This document shows, piece by piece, positions 1 through 9,905 of a DNA stretch of 64,000 nt. The stretch spans positions 46,339 to 110,338 of the forward strand of contig NZ_RCUV01000013.1 in assembly GCF_003667545.1 (NCBI RefSeq). Direction: 5' to 3'. Made by a program: the position numbers and the translations under genes. The notes beneath the pieces are model-generated. The model worked only from the letters and a program-made list of their open reading frames with translations. It had not been told where the DNA came from and ran no database searches. How positions within the stretch are numbered: position 1 is the first letter of the stretch; every line of letters begins with the position of its first letter. This stretch comes from Mycetocola manganoxydans (GTDB lineage: Bacteria; Actinomycetota; Actinomycetes; Actinomycetales; Microbacteriaceae).

Positions 1-31
1 ACTGGGGGGTCGCAAGGACTCAAACAGGCTA

Positions 32-1291
32 CTACCTGCGAGCCACCCGCTTGAGATGCCGGGTGGCGCCGATGGCACCGAGCAATACTAGGGTACCAGT
101 TCCCAGGAACAGGGCGAGCGGGAGGCTGATATACAGCAATGTCTCCCGGGTGGGCAGGAACGGGTTGGGCGCGGGAGGCGCTGCGTCGAGCGGCGGCACA
201 TCGGGCACCGAACCGGTGTCCTGCGGCACTGATTCCGGCGTCGCGTCTGCCTTGCGGTGCTGGGTGATCCAGGCGGCGAGGTCACCCATCGGGTTCTCCT
301 CGACAGGAGCGACCTCTGCCGTGAGGGCGGCGGCGGCGTTCAGGTAGCCGTATCCGTAGACAGCGTTGGGCAGCGACTCACCTTCGACGGGACGGGCCGT
401 ACGGATGATCCGGTTGATGACGTTCGCGGCATCCATCGAGGGGTATCGGGACCGCACGAGGGCGGCGACTCCGGCGACGATGGGTGACGCGCCGCTCGTG
501 CCCGCCCACTGGACGTAGCTTCCATCCGGCGAGACACCGACGAGTTCCTCGCTGGGAGCCGCAACCGACAGCGTGATTCCCTGGCTGGAAGCGTCGTAGC
601 TGGCTTTCCCGGCGGGGTCGACGCCGGCGACGACGAGCACACCGGGGATGGTCGCCGGTGCGCCGACCTCTTCGGTGCCGCTCCCGCGGTTGCCTGCGGC
701 AGCCACGACGATGACGTCTTTCTCGTAGGCGTAGGTGAAGGCTTCGTCCCAGCTCTCCGGCCAGTCCTTCGTGTTCGTCGTGAGCGACATGTTGATGACG
801 TCTGCGCCGTTGTCGACGGCGAATCGGATGGCGTCGGCGATCTGGTCGGCGAACGGGATCGTCGAGCCGCTCGAGCCGAAGCCCACCGAGATGGAGATCA
901 GATCGGCACCGGGCGCGGCACCGATGACACCGTTCCCCGAGCCGTTACCGCGACCGGCGGCGAGGGATGCCACCCAGCTGCCGTGCGGGTTCTCATCAGC
1001 GCTGCCGACCGGTGTCCGCCCGTTTGCGCTACCCACTCCGGACGCGTCGTGCCCGGCGATGACTGCACCGGAGAACTCGGCGGGCCCCTCGGCGATGCCG
1101 GTGTCGATGACCGCGATCGTCGCACCTTCCCCGGTGCTGTAGCCCCAGGCATCCGCTATCCCGTAGTCGGCGAGCCAGTACTGCGCGTCGCGCACCGGGT
1201 CAGCGGCGGCAGGAACCGTTCCAGCGGCGACCGTGCCGAGCACGATGATGGCCGTGAGGCCTCCAGCAAAAATCCCCCGTCGTTTCTGCAT
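32..1291 (-). CDS. Secreted, membrane-anchored S8 (subtilisin-like) serine protease
   Basis: Predicted exported subtilase. From the ATG at 1291 the product is about 419 residues. It has a signal peptide (MQKRR, hydrophobic core, AAA-DP cleavage region), then a peptidase S8 domain with Asp in AVIDTG (about residue 63), His in NPHGSW (about 103), the oxyanion Asn in AAGNRG (about 201) and Ser in GTSGASP (about 266). A Pro/Ala-rich linker leads to a C-terminal membrane segment and an Arg/Lys-rich tail, so the catalytic domain should face outward. The layout resembles mycosins, but no type VII secretion gene is near, so a substrate cannot be named. A GTG at 1303 forming a GTGA overlap with the upstream stop is an alternative start; a GGGGGAG ribosome site suits the ATG better. 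Confidence 0.88.
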   Translation of the reverse strand: MQKRRGIFAGGLTAIIVLGTVAAGTVPAAADPVRDAQYWLADYGIADAWGYSTGEGATIAVIDTGIAEGPAEFSGAVIAGHDASGVGSANGRTPVGSADENPHGSWVASLAAGRGNGSGNGVIGAAPGADLISISVGFGSSGSTIPFADQIADAIRFAVDNGADVINMSLTTNTKDWPESWDEAFTYAYEKDVIVVAAAGNRGSGTEEVGAPATIPGVLVVAGVDPAGKASYDASSQGITLSVAAPSEELVGVSPDGSYVQWAGTSGASPIVAGVAALVRSRYPSMDAANVINRIIRTARPVEGESLPNAVYGYGYLNAAAALTAEVAPVEENPMGDLAAWITQHRKADATPESVPQDTGSVPDVPPLDAAPPAPNPFLPTRETLLYISLPLALFLGTGTLVLLGAIGATRHLKRVARR

Positions 1292-1299
1292 ACGCAGTG

Positions 1300-1827
1300 T
1301 CACTCCCCCGTCGGATCGGGCTGTTCGGCGATGCACTGGCACACCGTCGGTGACCAGTCCGCCCGCGCGAGTGCGCGGTCACCGATCGGGTTCACTCCCG
1401 GGCCGGCAGCGAGGGCGTGGCCGACGAGAGCGTGCAGGCATTTCACGCGTACCGGCATCCCGCCTGCGGAGATGTTCGCCAGCTCGGGAACGACGGCGAC
1501 GCTCTCCCTGTCAGCGAGGTACGCGTCGTGCGCCGAAGCGTACGCAGCGCGGAGTCCCTCATCCGCCGCGAGGTCGTCGTTGTACTCGTTCATCACCTTG
1601 GTGGCCTCGAGGGTCGAGACAGCGGCAGTGGCCGCAGGGTGGGTGAGGTAATAGAAGGTGGGGAACGGCGTTCCATCATCGAGCCGGGGTGCCGTGGAGA
1701 CAACGGTCGGGGCTCCGCAGACACACCGCGCCGCAATGCCGACGACGTTCCGAGCCGGTCGGCCGAGTTGGGCGGAGACCGCCCGGATGTCGTCGGCCGT
1801 CACAGGATCGAAGGGCGGTGTCGTCAT
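1300..1827 (-). CDS. DUF501 family protein
   Basis: A 175-residue protein of the actinobacterial DUF501 family, function unknown. Visible family features are the N-terminal block GRPARNVVGIAARCVCGAP, the central TFYYLTHP and Cys/His residues near the C-terminus (VKCLHALVGHALA, CQCIAEQ) that could bind a metal. The family is regularly found directly after eno and the divIC/ftsB-like gene, as here, which argues for a link with cell division or envelope growth by context only. It is probably co-transcribed with the preceding ftsB-like gene (17 nt gap) and with the downstream protease. Confidence 0.88.
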   Translation of the reverse strand: MTTPPFDPVTADDIRAVSAQLGRPARNVVGIAARCVCGAPTVVSTAPRLDDGTPFPTFYYLTHPAATAAVSTLEATKVMNEYNDDLAADEGLRAAYASAHDAYLADRESVAVVPELANISAGGMPVRVKCLHALVGHALAAGPGVNPIGDRALARADWSPTVCQCIAEQPDPTGE

Positions 1828-1844
1828 GCGTCCATTATCCCTGC

Positions 1845-2384
1845 TCAGGGTGTGGGCGCCGGCGTCGGAGTCTCGCTGGGCGAAGGCGCGGTCGACACAT
1901 CGGCAAGTCCGGCACTGATCAGGGACGCGAGCATGGATTCGGCCCAGTTGACCCGGGTCGATGTCAGCTCGGTGCTCACCGGACCCTCGTCCTCGCCGAA
2001 CAGCGCCGCGTCGACGTCGTTGAGCACGATGAAACTCACCTCGCCCGGATTGACGTAGAAGAGACGGTCGCGCGCCTGGGTCTTCACATAGGTGCTGTCG
2101 TTCCAGCGCTCGCGCTCGGCACTCAACCGGTCGATTTCCTTCTCAGCGGCGTCGACGGATGCCTGCAATTGCGCGATCTGTTGCCGCTGCTCCACGTAGG
2201 CCTTGAGATTGGGGGCGATCACGATGATCCCGAGCACGAGAAGGCTCATCATCAGCAACCCGAATCCTGAGAAACGGATGCCGCGGATCCAGCTGCCCGC
2301 CTCGACCTCGGCCGGGGCGGCCTCCCGCGCTGCAGCGCGCCAGACTGTCGACGCCGCTTCCGTGCGTCCCGGTCGTCTCTTCAC
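1845..2384 (-). CDS. FtsB/DivIC-like septum formation initiator
   Basis: A 179-residue bitopic membrane protein with a GTG start. A basic/Ala-rich cytoplasmic N-terminus is followed by one membrane helix (about residues 38-60). Next comes a short coiled coil (EQRQQIAQLQASVDAAEKEI, about 66-95) and the typical YVKTQARDRLFYVNPGE segment. This is the DivIC/FtsB arrangement. In the family the protein joins FtsL and FtsQ outside the membrane to activate septal wall synthesis. The C-terminus is a Pro/Thr-rich tail (PSETPTPAPTP). Its place right after eno is the standard actinobacterial order. Confidence 0.9.
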   Translation of the reverse strand: MKRRPGRTEAASTVWRAAAREAAPAEVEAGSWIRGIRFSGFGLLMMSLLVLGIIVIAPNLKAYVEQRQQIAQLQASVDAAEKEIDRLSAERERWNDSTYVKTQARDRLFYVNPGEVSFIVLNDVDAALFGEDEGPVSTELTSTRVNWAESMLASLISAGLADVSTAPSPSETPTPAPTP

Positions 2385-2432
2385 GCGCCGTTCCCCTCTG
2401 TGATCTCGGCTGTTCGGGCCTGACGGTTAAGC

Positions 2433-2474
2433 ACAACTCCCGGCAAGCGTCTGTCGACGCGTACCGGGAGTTGT
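2433..2474. terminator. Intergenic hairpin between eno and the ftsB-like gene
   Basis: An 11-bp inverted repeat, ACAACTCCCGG (2433-2443) with CCGGGAGTTGT (2464-2474), encloses a second inner stem GCGTC/GACGC (2447-2451 with 2456-2460). It sits just after the enolase stop. Neither strand has a good run of T after it, so it may be a weak terminator or a 3'-end stabiliser that lowers expression of the downstream division gene relative to eno. Confidence 0.55.
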
Positions 2475-2484
2475 TCGAAACGGT

Positions 2485-4232
<1,748 letters not shown>

Positions 4233-6356
4233 GTGAGCAGCAGTTCCCAACACGGCCAGTCCCCCGTTCTCGCGTGGAAGATCGCCACGATCTTCCTGAG
4301 CATCCTCATGATCGCCGCGATCGCCTTCTTCTTCTTCTTCACCCAGAAGATCAGCGATGGAGCGCAGCGACTCGATGATGGCGCATCCCTGGCCGCTGCG
4401 GGATCGGGCGAGCTCAGCGACGGTGCGACGGCCGTCGACGAAGGCGCTGGCACGCTCGCCGAAGGAGCAGAAAGTGCCGCCGCCGGCGCCGAGAAGCTGG
4501 AAACGGGAGCCGTCAGCGCAGCCGCGGGCGGCGACAAGGTGGCCACGGGCGCGCGCAGTGCAGCGGACGGCGCTCTGACGCTGTCCAACGGAGCCACGAG
4601 CGCTGCCGCAGGAGCACAGAAGCTCGCAGCGGGCGCTGAGAAGGCGGCGACCGGCGGAACAACCCTCGCCAACGGTGCCGCTACTGCTTCGTCGGGCGCG
4701 GGACGCGTCGCGGCAGGATCGTCGGACCTCTCCGCTGGAGCCTCCTCGCTCTACTCGGGCCTCAACGGCAAGGTCGCTCCGGGAGCAACCCAGGTGTCCG
4801 ACGGCGTCGACAAGATCAAGGCAGCCGTCGAAGGCAAGCTCGCTCCAGGTGCCGCCCAGGTGTCCGGGGGCGTTGACAAGATCAAGGCGGCCGTTGAAGA
4901 GAAGCTCTCCCCCGGTGCCAGCCAGGTCGCCGACGGGGTCCAGAAGATCACTGTTGCGGTACAGACGAAGCTCTCTCCCGGTGCCACCCAGCTGGCACAG
5001 GGAGCCGCGAGCGTGCACTCCGGAGTCGTCGCATTGAGCGACGGGGCCAACACTCTTGCCGCTGGTACGGGTCAGCTCGCTCCCGCCGCTGCCGCGCTCA
5101 ACGCAAACCTTCCCACCATCACGACGGGAGCAGGCAACGTTGCAGATGGCGCGACAACGGTCGCTACCTCTCTGGACACCCTCATCGCGGGCCTGAAGCT
5201 TCAGGGCGCCAGCCCTTCCCTCATCGGCACGCTCGAGCAGATCTCCGATGGAGCTGACAAGGTCGCGGCCGGTTCCGGCCAGGTCTCCGGCGGACTGACC
5301 CAGCTCGCCCCGGCAGCCAAGGGAATGGCGAGCTTCGCTGCGGTGAACACCGGAGCACAGAGTCTCGCCGCCGGCCTCGGAGCAACCGCCCCCATCGAGG
5401 GCGCCCTGCCGAACGGCGGACTGCTGTACGCCTCGAACGTCCCTGCTCTCGCAACCGGTGCCGGTCAGCTCGCTGCAGGTCTCGGGACGACCGCACCGAC
5501 CGCAGGGCTCGAATCCGGCGGACTGCTGTACGCGGCGAACCTTCCGGCCCTCACCGCCGGCTCAGGCCAGGTGGCAGCAGGACTCGGAACGACCGCACCG
5601 ATCGCAGACGTACTCCCAACGGGTGGTCTGCTCTACGCGGCCAACCTCCCCACCCTGAGCGCGGGCGCGGGTCAGGTCGCAGCCGGCCTCGGAGCGACAG
5701 CGCCGATCAAGGATGTCCTCCCAACGGGTGGTCTGCTCTACGCCGCCAACCTCCCGGCACTCTCCGACGGTGCAGCGCAGCTGGACAGCGGCATCCGCAC
5801 CGAACTTCTCCCCGGATCGGTTCTCCTTCGCAACGGCGCGGCAACCCTCGCAACCGGTGCAGGAGACCTCTCCACCGGTGTCAACAAGTTGTTCGCCGGG
5901 TCCACCAGCCTCAACGCCGGACTCAGCACGCTCCTCACCGGATCACAGAGCCTCTCTGAGGGAAACACCAAACTCGCGGTCGGCGCCTCGACGCTCTCCA
6001 CGGGAACAGAGACGCTGGCTGAGGGCTCTGCGACGCTCAACGCCGGACTGGCAACTCTCTCCGCCGGATCCACCGCGCTCGCCGAGGGAACCACGGAACT
6101 GGCCGAGGGCGCTGGAACGCTCAGCGAGGGGACGACCACCCTCTCCGACGGAGCGGCAACTCTCGCCGCCGGTAACACGGAGATCAGCGACGGAACCACC
6201 GAACTCCACAGCGGCGCAGCAGCATTCAGCTTCGCAGAGCTCACCAGCTCTCCGATGCTCTGGGTGATCCTCCTGCTGGTGGTTCTCGCGGTGGCGGGTC
6301 TCCTCATCCGCCGGATGATCGTGACCACCCGCCAGGAGGCCACAGACGCCGTCTGA
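4233..6356 (+). CDS. Two-anchor membrane protein made of LxxG heptad repeats
   Basis: About 707 residues. A hydrophobic segment near residues 12-37 (phenylalanine-rich at its end) and a second at the C-terminus ([20 protein letters not shown]) flank roughly 640 residues of low-complexity repeat. Most of it is a 7-residue pattern such as GAxxLxx (for example GAGTLAEGAESAAAGAEKL), the kind found in YhgE/Pip proteins and some MMPL-type proteins. Two longer repeats are embedded. Three 22-residue units (PGATQVSDGVDKIKAAVE-type) span about residues 184-250. Four units of about 35 residues (GQVAAGLGxTAPI...GGLLYAANLPAL) span about 374-512. No enzyme motif is visible and the ABC-2-like membrane domain of YhgE is absent. 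The GTG start at 4233 has AGGAG 6 nt upstream; the ATG at 4191 lacks one. Function unknown; an extracytoplasmic rod or spacer is an inference. Confidence 0.8.
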   Translation: MSSSSQHGQSPVLAWKIATIFLSILMIAAIAFFFFFTQKISDGAQRLDDGASLAAAGSGELSDGATAVDEGAGTLAEGAESAAAGAEKLETGAVSAAAGGDKVATGARSAADGALTLSNGATSAAAGAQKLAAGAEKAATGGTTLANGAATASSGAGRVAAGSSDLSAGASSLYSGLNGKVAPGATQVSDGVDKIKAAVEGKLAPGAAQVSGGVDKIKAAVEEKLSPGASQVADGVQKITVAVQTKLSPGATQLAQGAASVHSGVVALSDGANTLAAGTGQLAPAAAALNANLPTITTGAGNVADGATTVATSLDTLIAGLKLQGASPSLIGTLEQISDGADKVAAGSGQVSGGLTQLAPAAKGMASFAAVNTGAQSLAAGLGATAPIEGALPNGGLLYASNVPALATGAGQLAAGLGTTAPTAGLESGGLLYAANLPALTAGSGQVAAGLGTTAPIADVLPTGGLLYAANLPTLSAGAGQVAAGLGATAPIKDVLPTGGLLYAANLPALSDGAAQLDSGIRTELLPGSVLLRNGAATLATGAGDLSTGVNKLFAGSTSLNAGLSTLLTGSQSLSEGNTKLAVGASTLSTGTETLAEGSATLNAGLATLSAGSTALAEGTTELAEGAGTLSEGTTTLSDGAATLAAGNTEISDGTTELHSGAAAFSFAELTSSPMLWVILLLVVLAVAGLLIRRMIVTTRQEATDAV

Positions 6357-6370
6357 TCAGACTGACAGGA

Positions 6371-6415
6371 ACGGACCGCGGATGCCGAGAGGCATCCGCG
6401 GTCCGTTTCTTGTTT
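6371..6415 (+). terminator. Intrinsic terminator of the repeat-protein gene
   Basis: A 16-bp perfect stem, ACGGACCGCGGATGCC (6371-6386) with GGCATCCGCGGTCCGT (6391-6406), closes on a GAGA tetraloop and is followed by TTTCTTGTTT. It lies between two genes that converge (repeat protein on plus, hisS on minus). Confidence 0.9.
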
Positions 6416-6462
6416 GGCGTGATCACGCGGTCACGGCGGCAGAAGCTCAAGCCCGCAAGAGG

Positions 6463-7755
6463 TCAGCCGAGTGGCTTGACCTCCAGGTCGGAGACGGATG
6501 CCGTCTCGCCGGTCACGAAGGCGAACGCGCGGAATCCTTCACCGGTGACGCGGTCCAGCAGAACCTTGAGGTTCTTCGTCCGCTTCTCCAGCCGAACCCG
6601 TTTGCCTGTCGCCACGAGGGCGGACTTCAGCGCGATGAGGGCGCCCGGTGTGACATCGCGGTCGTACACGAGGGCAATCGACTCGCTCGCGGCATCCTCC
6701 GGCAGTTCGAGCAGGTCTACGATGCGTTCGAAACCGATCGAGAAACCGGTGGCGGGAACGTCCTGGCCGAGGAAACGACCGATCATGCCGTCGTAGCGGC
6801 CGCCGCCTCCGAGCGAGTAGCCGAGGTCCGGGTGCTCGATCTCGAAGATCGGGCCGGTGTAGTAACCCATGCCGCGAACGAGGAACGGGTCGAAGATGAC
6901 GGGTGTGGTCGTGCCGCTCCCCGACTCGGCCGCTGCGGTGCCGATCGCCGCGAGTTCGGTGATGACGTCGTCGCTGACCCCGGCTGGGAGCTGCGAGCGG
7001 ATCTGTGCCTCGCCGAACGGCTGGTCCTCCGGTTTCGGTCGCTCGAAGAACGCCTCGAGGCGGTCCACGGCGGCAGCAGTTGCTCCCCGCTCGCGCAGTT
7101 CAGCGAGGACCCCGGACGTGCCCACCTTGTCGAGCTTGTCGACGGTGATGAGAACGCTCGCGTGCTCGGCTTCCGCGAATCCGAAGGCGTCGAGCATCCC
7201 TACGAGGAGGCGCCTGTCGTTGATCCGGACGCGGCAGCCGGTGAGCCCGAGCTCGAAGAGGACGGCGGAGGTGGCTGTGATCAGCTCGATCTCGGCGATG
7301 GGGCCTGCCTCGCCGATGATGTCGATGTCGCACTGGACGAACTGGCGGTACCGTCCCTTTTGCGGACGTTCGGCGCGCCACACCGGAGCGATCTGGATGG
7401 CGCGGAACACCGGAGGCAGCTCGGCCCGGTGCGTGGCATAGAACCGGGCAAGCGGAACGGTGAGGTCGAAGCGGAGCCCGAGGTCCGCGAGGGAGTCAAG
7501 GCTTCCCTTCCCGGCCGCCGTGACGGCATCCTCGGGGGTCAGTCCCCGCTTGAGGACGTTGAAGGCAAGTTTTTCGTTGTCGCCACCGAGTCCGGAATGC
7601 AGCCGCGCGAAGTCCTCGACAACGGGGGTTTCGATCTCATCGAACCCGAACGACGAGTACACGCTGCGGATGACACCGAGCGCGTGTTCCCGCCTGGCCT
7701 TGTCCCGGGGAAGAAAATCGCGCATGCCACGGGGCGGAGTTACAGGAGAGGCCAT
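6463..7755 (-). CDS. hisS: Histidyl-tRNA synthetase
   Basis: Class II aminoacyl-tRNA synthetase charging tRNA-His, 430 residues. Motif 1 region is near the N-terminus (TPPRGMRDFLPRDKARREHA). Motif 2 is seen around PVWRAERPQKGRYRQFVQCD. The histidine-specific block GYYTGPIFEIEHPDLG and motif 3 (ATGFSIGFERI) are present, with the anticodon-binding domain at the C-terminus. It lies 36 nt downstream of mazG on the same strand and probably belongs to that transcript. Confidence 0.97.
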   Translation of the reverse strand: MASPVTPPRGMRDFLPRDKARREHALGVIRSVYSSFGFDEIETPVVEDFARLHSGLGGDNEKLAFNVLKRGLTPEDAVTAAGKGSLDSLADLGLRFDLTVPLARFYATHRAELPPVFRAIQIAPVWRAERPQKGRYRQFVQCDIDIIGEAGPIAEIELITATSAVLFELGLTGCRVRINDRRLLVGMLDAFGFAEAEHASVLITVDKLDKVGTSGVLAELRERGATAAAVDRLEAFFERPKPEDQPFGEAQIRSQLPAGVSDDVITELAAIGTAAAESGSGTTTPVIFDPFLVRGMGYYTGPIFEIEHPDLGYSLGGGGRYDGMIGRFLGQDVPATGFSIGFERIVDLLELPEDAASESIALVYDRDVTPGALIALKSALVATGKRVRLEKRTKNLKVLLDRVTGEGFRAFAFVTGETASVSDLEVKPLG

Positions 7756-7791
7756 ACCTCAATTCTGGCACGGCCTCCCCTGCCGCCCGGT

Positions 7792-8478
7792 TCAGCCCGG
7801 CGCTCCCCCGCGTTCCTGCTCGCGGATGCCGTCCTGCAGGTCGCGGAGGGCGGTGCGGAGCGCTCGTTCCGCGTCGAGGCCCTGGGCGCGGGCGGTGGCG
7901 GAGATGTCGAGGAGCACCTGACCGAGTTCGTGCTCGTCGGTGAACCGTGGGCCTTCGGTGCCGCGGATGCGCGGGTCGGGAAGACCGGCCCGCTCCGCCC
8001 GAGTGAGGACCTTCTCGGCAAGAGCGAGGGCTGGCATGCTCTGCGGGATGCCATCGAGCGCGCTGGTTCGCGTCGATTTCTCGGCTGCTTTTGCTGCGCT
8101 CCACACGCGCCACACGTCCTCGACGGTGTGCGCGGTCTCGTCGCCGAAGACATGCGGATGCCTCCGGATCATCTTCTCGTTCGCGGCACGTGCGATGTCG
8201 TCGAGGGAGAACCGCTCGGCAGGCGTCCTTCGCGCGATCTCGGCGTGGAAGACGACCTGAAGCAACACGTCGCCAAGCTCCTCGAGCATGACGTCACGAT
8301 CCTCCGCCTCGACGGCGTCGATGAGTTCGTAACTCTCCTCGATCAGGTAGGTGACGAGCGAAGCATGTGTCATCGTCTGGCTCCACACGCAGGTGTCGAG
8401 CACGACACTCATCGACGCGGCGAGCGCGTCCATGTTGGGGAGCGAGTCCGGCCGGACCGGGTCGACGGCATCCGTCAT
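7792..8478 (-). CDS. mazG: MazG-family nucleoside triphosphate pyrophosphohydrolase
   Basis: A 228-residue MazG protein, which hydrolyses NTPs (often non-canonical or excess ones) to NMP and PPi. The Mg-binding all-alpha core is clear: EESYELIDAVEAED followed by LEELGDVLLQVVFHAEIA (about residues 47-80). Then come NEKMIRRHPHVFGDE and the WxxxKAxEK segment. The ATG at 8478 overlaps the upstream aldehyde dehydrogenase stop as ATGA, so translation is probably coupled. mazG commonly lies near mfd and eno in actinobacteria. Confidence 0.93.
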   Translation of the reverse strand: MTDAVDPVRPDSLPNMDALAASMSVVLDTCVWSQTMTHASLVTYLIEESYELIDAVEAEDRDVMLEELGDVLLQVVFHAEIARRTPAERFSLDDIARAANEKMIRRHPHVFGDETAHTVEDVWRVWSAAKAAEKSTRTSALDGIPQSMPALALAEKVLTRAERAGLPDPRIRGTEGPRFTDEHELGQVLLDISATARAQGLDAERALRTALRDLQDGIREQERGGAPG

Positions 8479-9905
8479 CGTGTGCGGCGCCAGGTTCTGG
8501 CAATCACCGTGCGGATGAGCAGGTCGCGGAGTTGCCCGTGGGGCGGGTAGATGAGCCGGAGAGTGTCCGGGTTGATCGGCTTGGAAAGCACGGCCTTGTG
8601 GTGACTGAAGGTGTCGATGGAATATTTGCCGTGGTACTGCCCGTTGCCGCTCGGCCCGACACCACCGAATGGGAGGCCGGGAACCAGCAGGTGGGCGGCG
8701 GGGATGCCAAGCCCGACAGCCCCGGAAGACGTCTCGCGCAGGAACCGTCGCTCCACCGACCGGTTCCTGCTGAAGACATAGAGGGCGAGCGGTTTGTCGC
8801 GTGCGGTGATGAAACGAATGGCCTCGCTCACCCCGCTGACATGCACGATGGGGAGCAGAGGTCCAAAAATCTCGTCGGCCATGATCGGCGAATCCGGGTC
8901 GACCCCGTTGAGAACGGTCGGCGCGATGTATTTCGCTGCCCTCTCCACGCCGCCGCCGATCGCGGGTGTGGTCCCGTCCAGGAGCTCCGACAGCCGGTCG
9001 ACGTTGTGCTCGTTGACGATGCGCGCGTAGTCCCGGCTCTCCCGCGGCTCGCTGCCGTACAGCTCGGCGATCGCAGATTCGAGGTGTGGGATGAGCGCGG
9101 ATGCGGTTTTCGGTGTGGCGAGGACGTAGTCCGGTGCGACACAGGTCTGCCCGGCGTTCAGGAACTTGCCCCACGCGATCCGCCTGGCTGCCACGGCGAG
9201 GTCGACACCGTCGTCGACGAAGGCAGGGGATTTTCCACCGAGCTCGAGGGTCACAGGAGTGAGGTGCTCGGCCGCTGCGCGTGCGACGATCCGGCCGACA
9301 CGGCCGTTGCCGGTGAAGAAGATGTGGTCGAACCGCTCAGCCAGGAGCTCCGTGGTCTCCTCGACGCCACCCTCCACGACTCGGACCGCTGCCGGGTCCA
9401 GATACTGCGGGAGCAACTCGGCCATGAGCCGCGACGATGTCGGCGCCAGTTCGCTCGGCTTGAGGAGGACGGTGTTGCCCGCTGCCAGCGCCCCGACAAC
9501 GGGCACGAGCGAGAGCATGACGGGGTAGTTCCACGGCCCGATCACGAGAACGACGCCGAGGGGTTCCCGCACCACCTTCGCGCTCGCGGGCGCGAAAGCG
9601 ACCGACACCGGCACCCGCCGCGGGCGAAGCCAGGAGCGGAGTCGCCGGAGCGTGTAGTCGATCTCGCCGACGATCAGCCCGATCTCGGAGATCTGTGCCT
9701 CGGTTGGGCTCTTCGCCAGGTCGGCCGCGAGCGCGCGCTCGAACTCGTCGCCACGCTCGATGAGCATGCGCTTGAAAGCCGTCAGCTGCCGGACGCGCCA
9801 GCCGAGCGGCTTCGTCACTCCGCTGTCGAAGGTCCGGCGAAGGTCGCCGACGACCGCTGCGGCATCCGTCTGGGGTCTGGGAGTGGTCGTCTCGAGAGCG
9901 CTCAT
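8475..9905 (-). CDS. NAD(P)-dependent aldehyde dehydrogenase (class 3-like)
   Basis: A 476-residue aldehyde dehydrogenase oxidising an aldehyde to the acid. Features are the cofactor-site block VLVIGPWNYPV, the general-base Glu in LELGGKSPAFV and the catalytic Cys in NAGQTCVAPDYV. The C-terminal PFGGVGPSGNGQYHG is shared with the fatty-aldehyde (class 3) branch and coniferyl-aldehyde relatives. The start at 9905 overlaps the stop of the preceding SDR gene (ATGA), and its own stop overlaps mazG, giving a three-gene coupled unit. The substrate cannot be read from the sequence; a long-chain or aromatic aldehyde is plausible. Confidence 0.93.
   Translation of the reverse strand: MSALETTTPRPQTDAAAVVGDLRRTFDSGVTKPLGWRVRQLTAFKRMLIERGDEFERALAADLAKSPTEAQISEIGLIVGEIDYTLRRLRSWLRPRRVPVSVAFAPASAKVVREPLGVVLVIGPWNYPVMLSLVPVVGALAAGNTVLLKPSELAPTSSRLMAELLPQYLDPAAVRVVEGGVEETTELLAERFDHIFFTGNGRVGRIVARAAAEHLTPVTLELGGKSPAFVDDGVDLAVAARRIAWGKFLNAGQTCVAPDYVLATPKTASALIPHLESAIAELYGSEPRESRDYARIVNEHNVDRLSELLDGTTPAIGGGVERAAKYIAPTVLNGVDPDSPIMADEIFGPLLPIVHVSGVSEAIRFITARDKPLALYVFSRNRSVERRFLRETSSGAVGLGIPAAHLLVPGLPFGGVGPSGNGQYHGKYSIDTFSHHKAVLSKPINPDTLRLIYPPHGQLRDLLIRTVIARTWRRTR

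Noticed and set aside
32..1291. Mycosin of a type VII secretion system
   Set aside because: The domain layout fits, but there are no ESX, EccC or WXG100 genes in the window, so only a general subtilase call is justified.
4233..6356. YhgE/Pip phage-infection protein
   Set aside because: Only the repeat segment is shared; the multi-helix ABC-2-like domain of YhgE is missing.
6382..8550. Long open frame of about 720 codons on the plus strand
   Set aside because: It is antisense to hisS and mazG and low in complexity, with no motif or ribosome site of its own.
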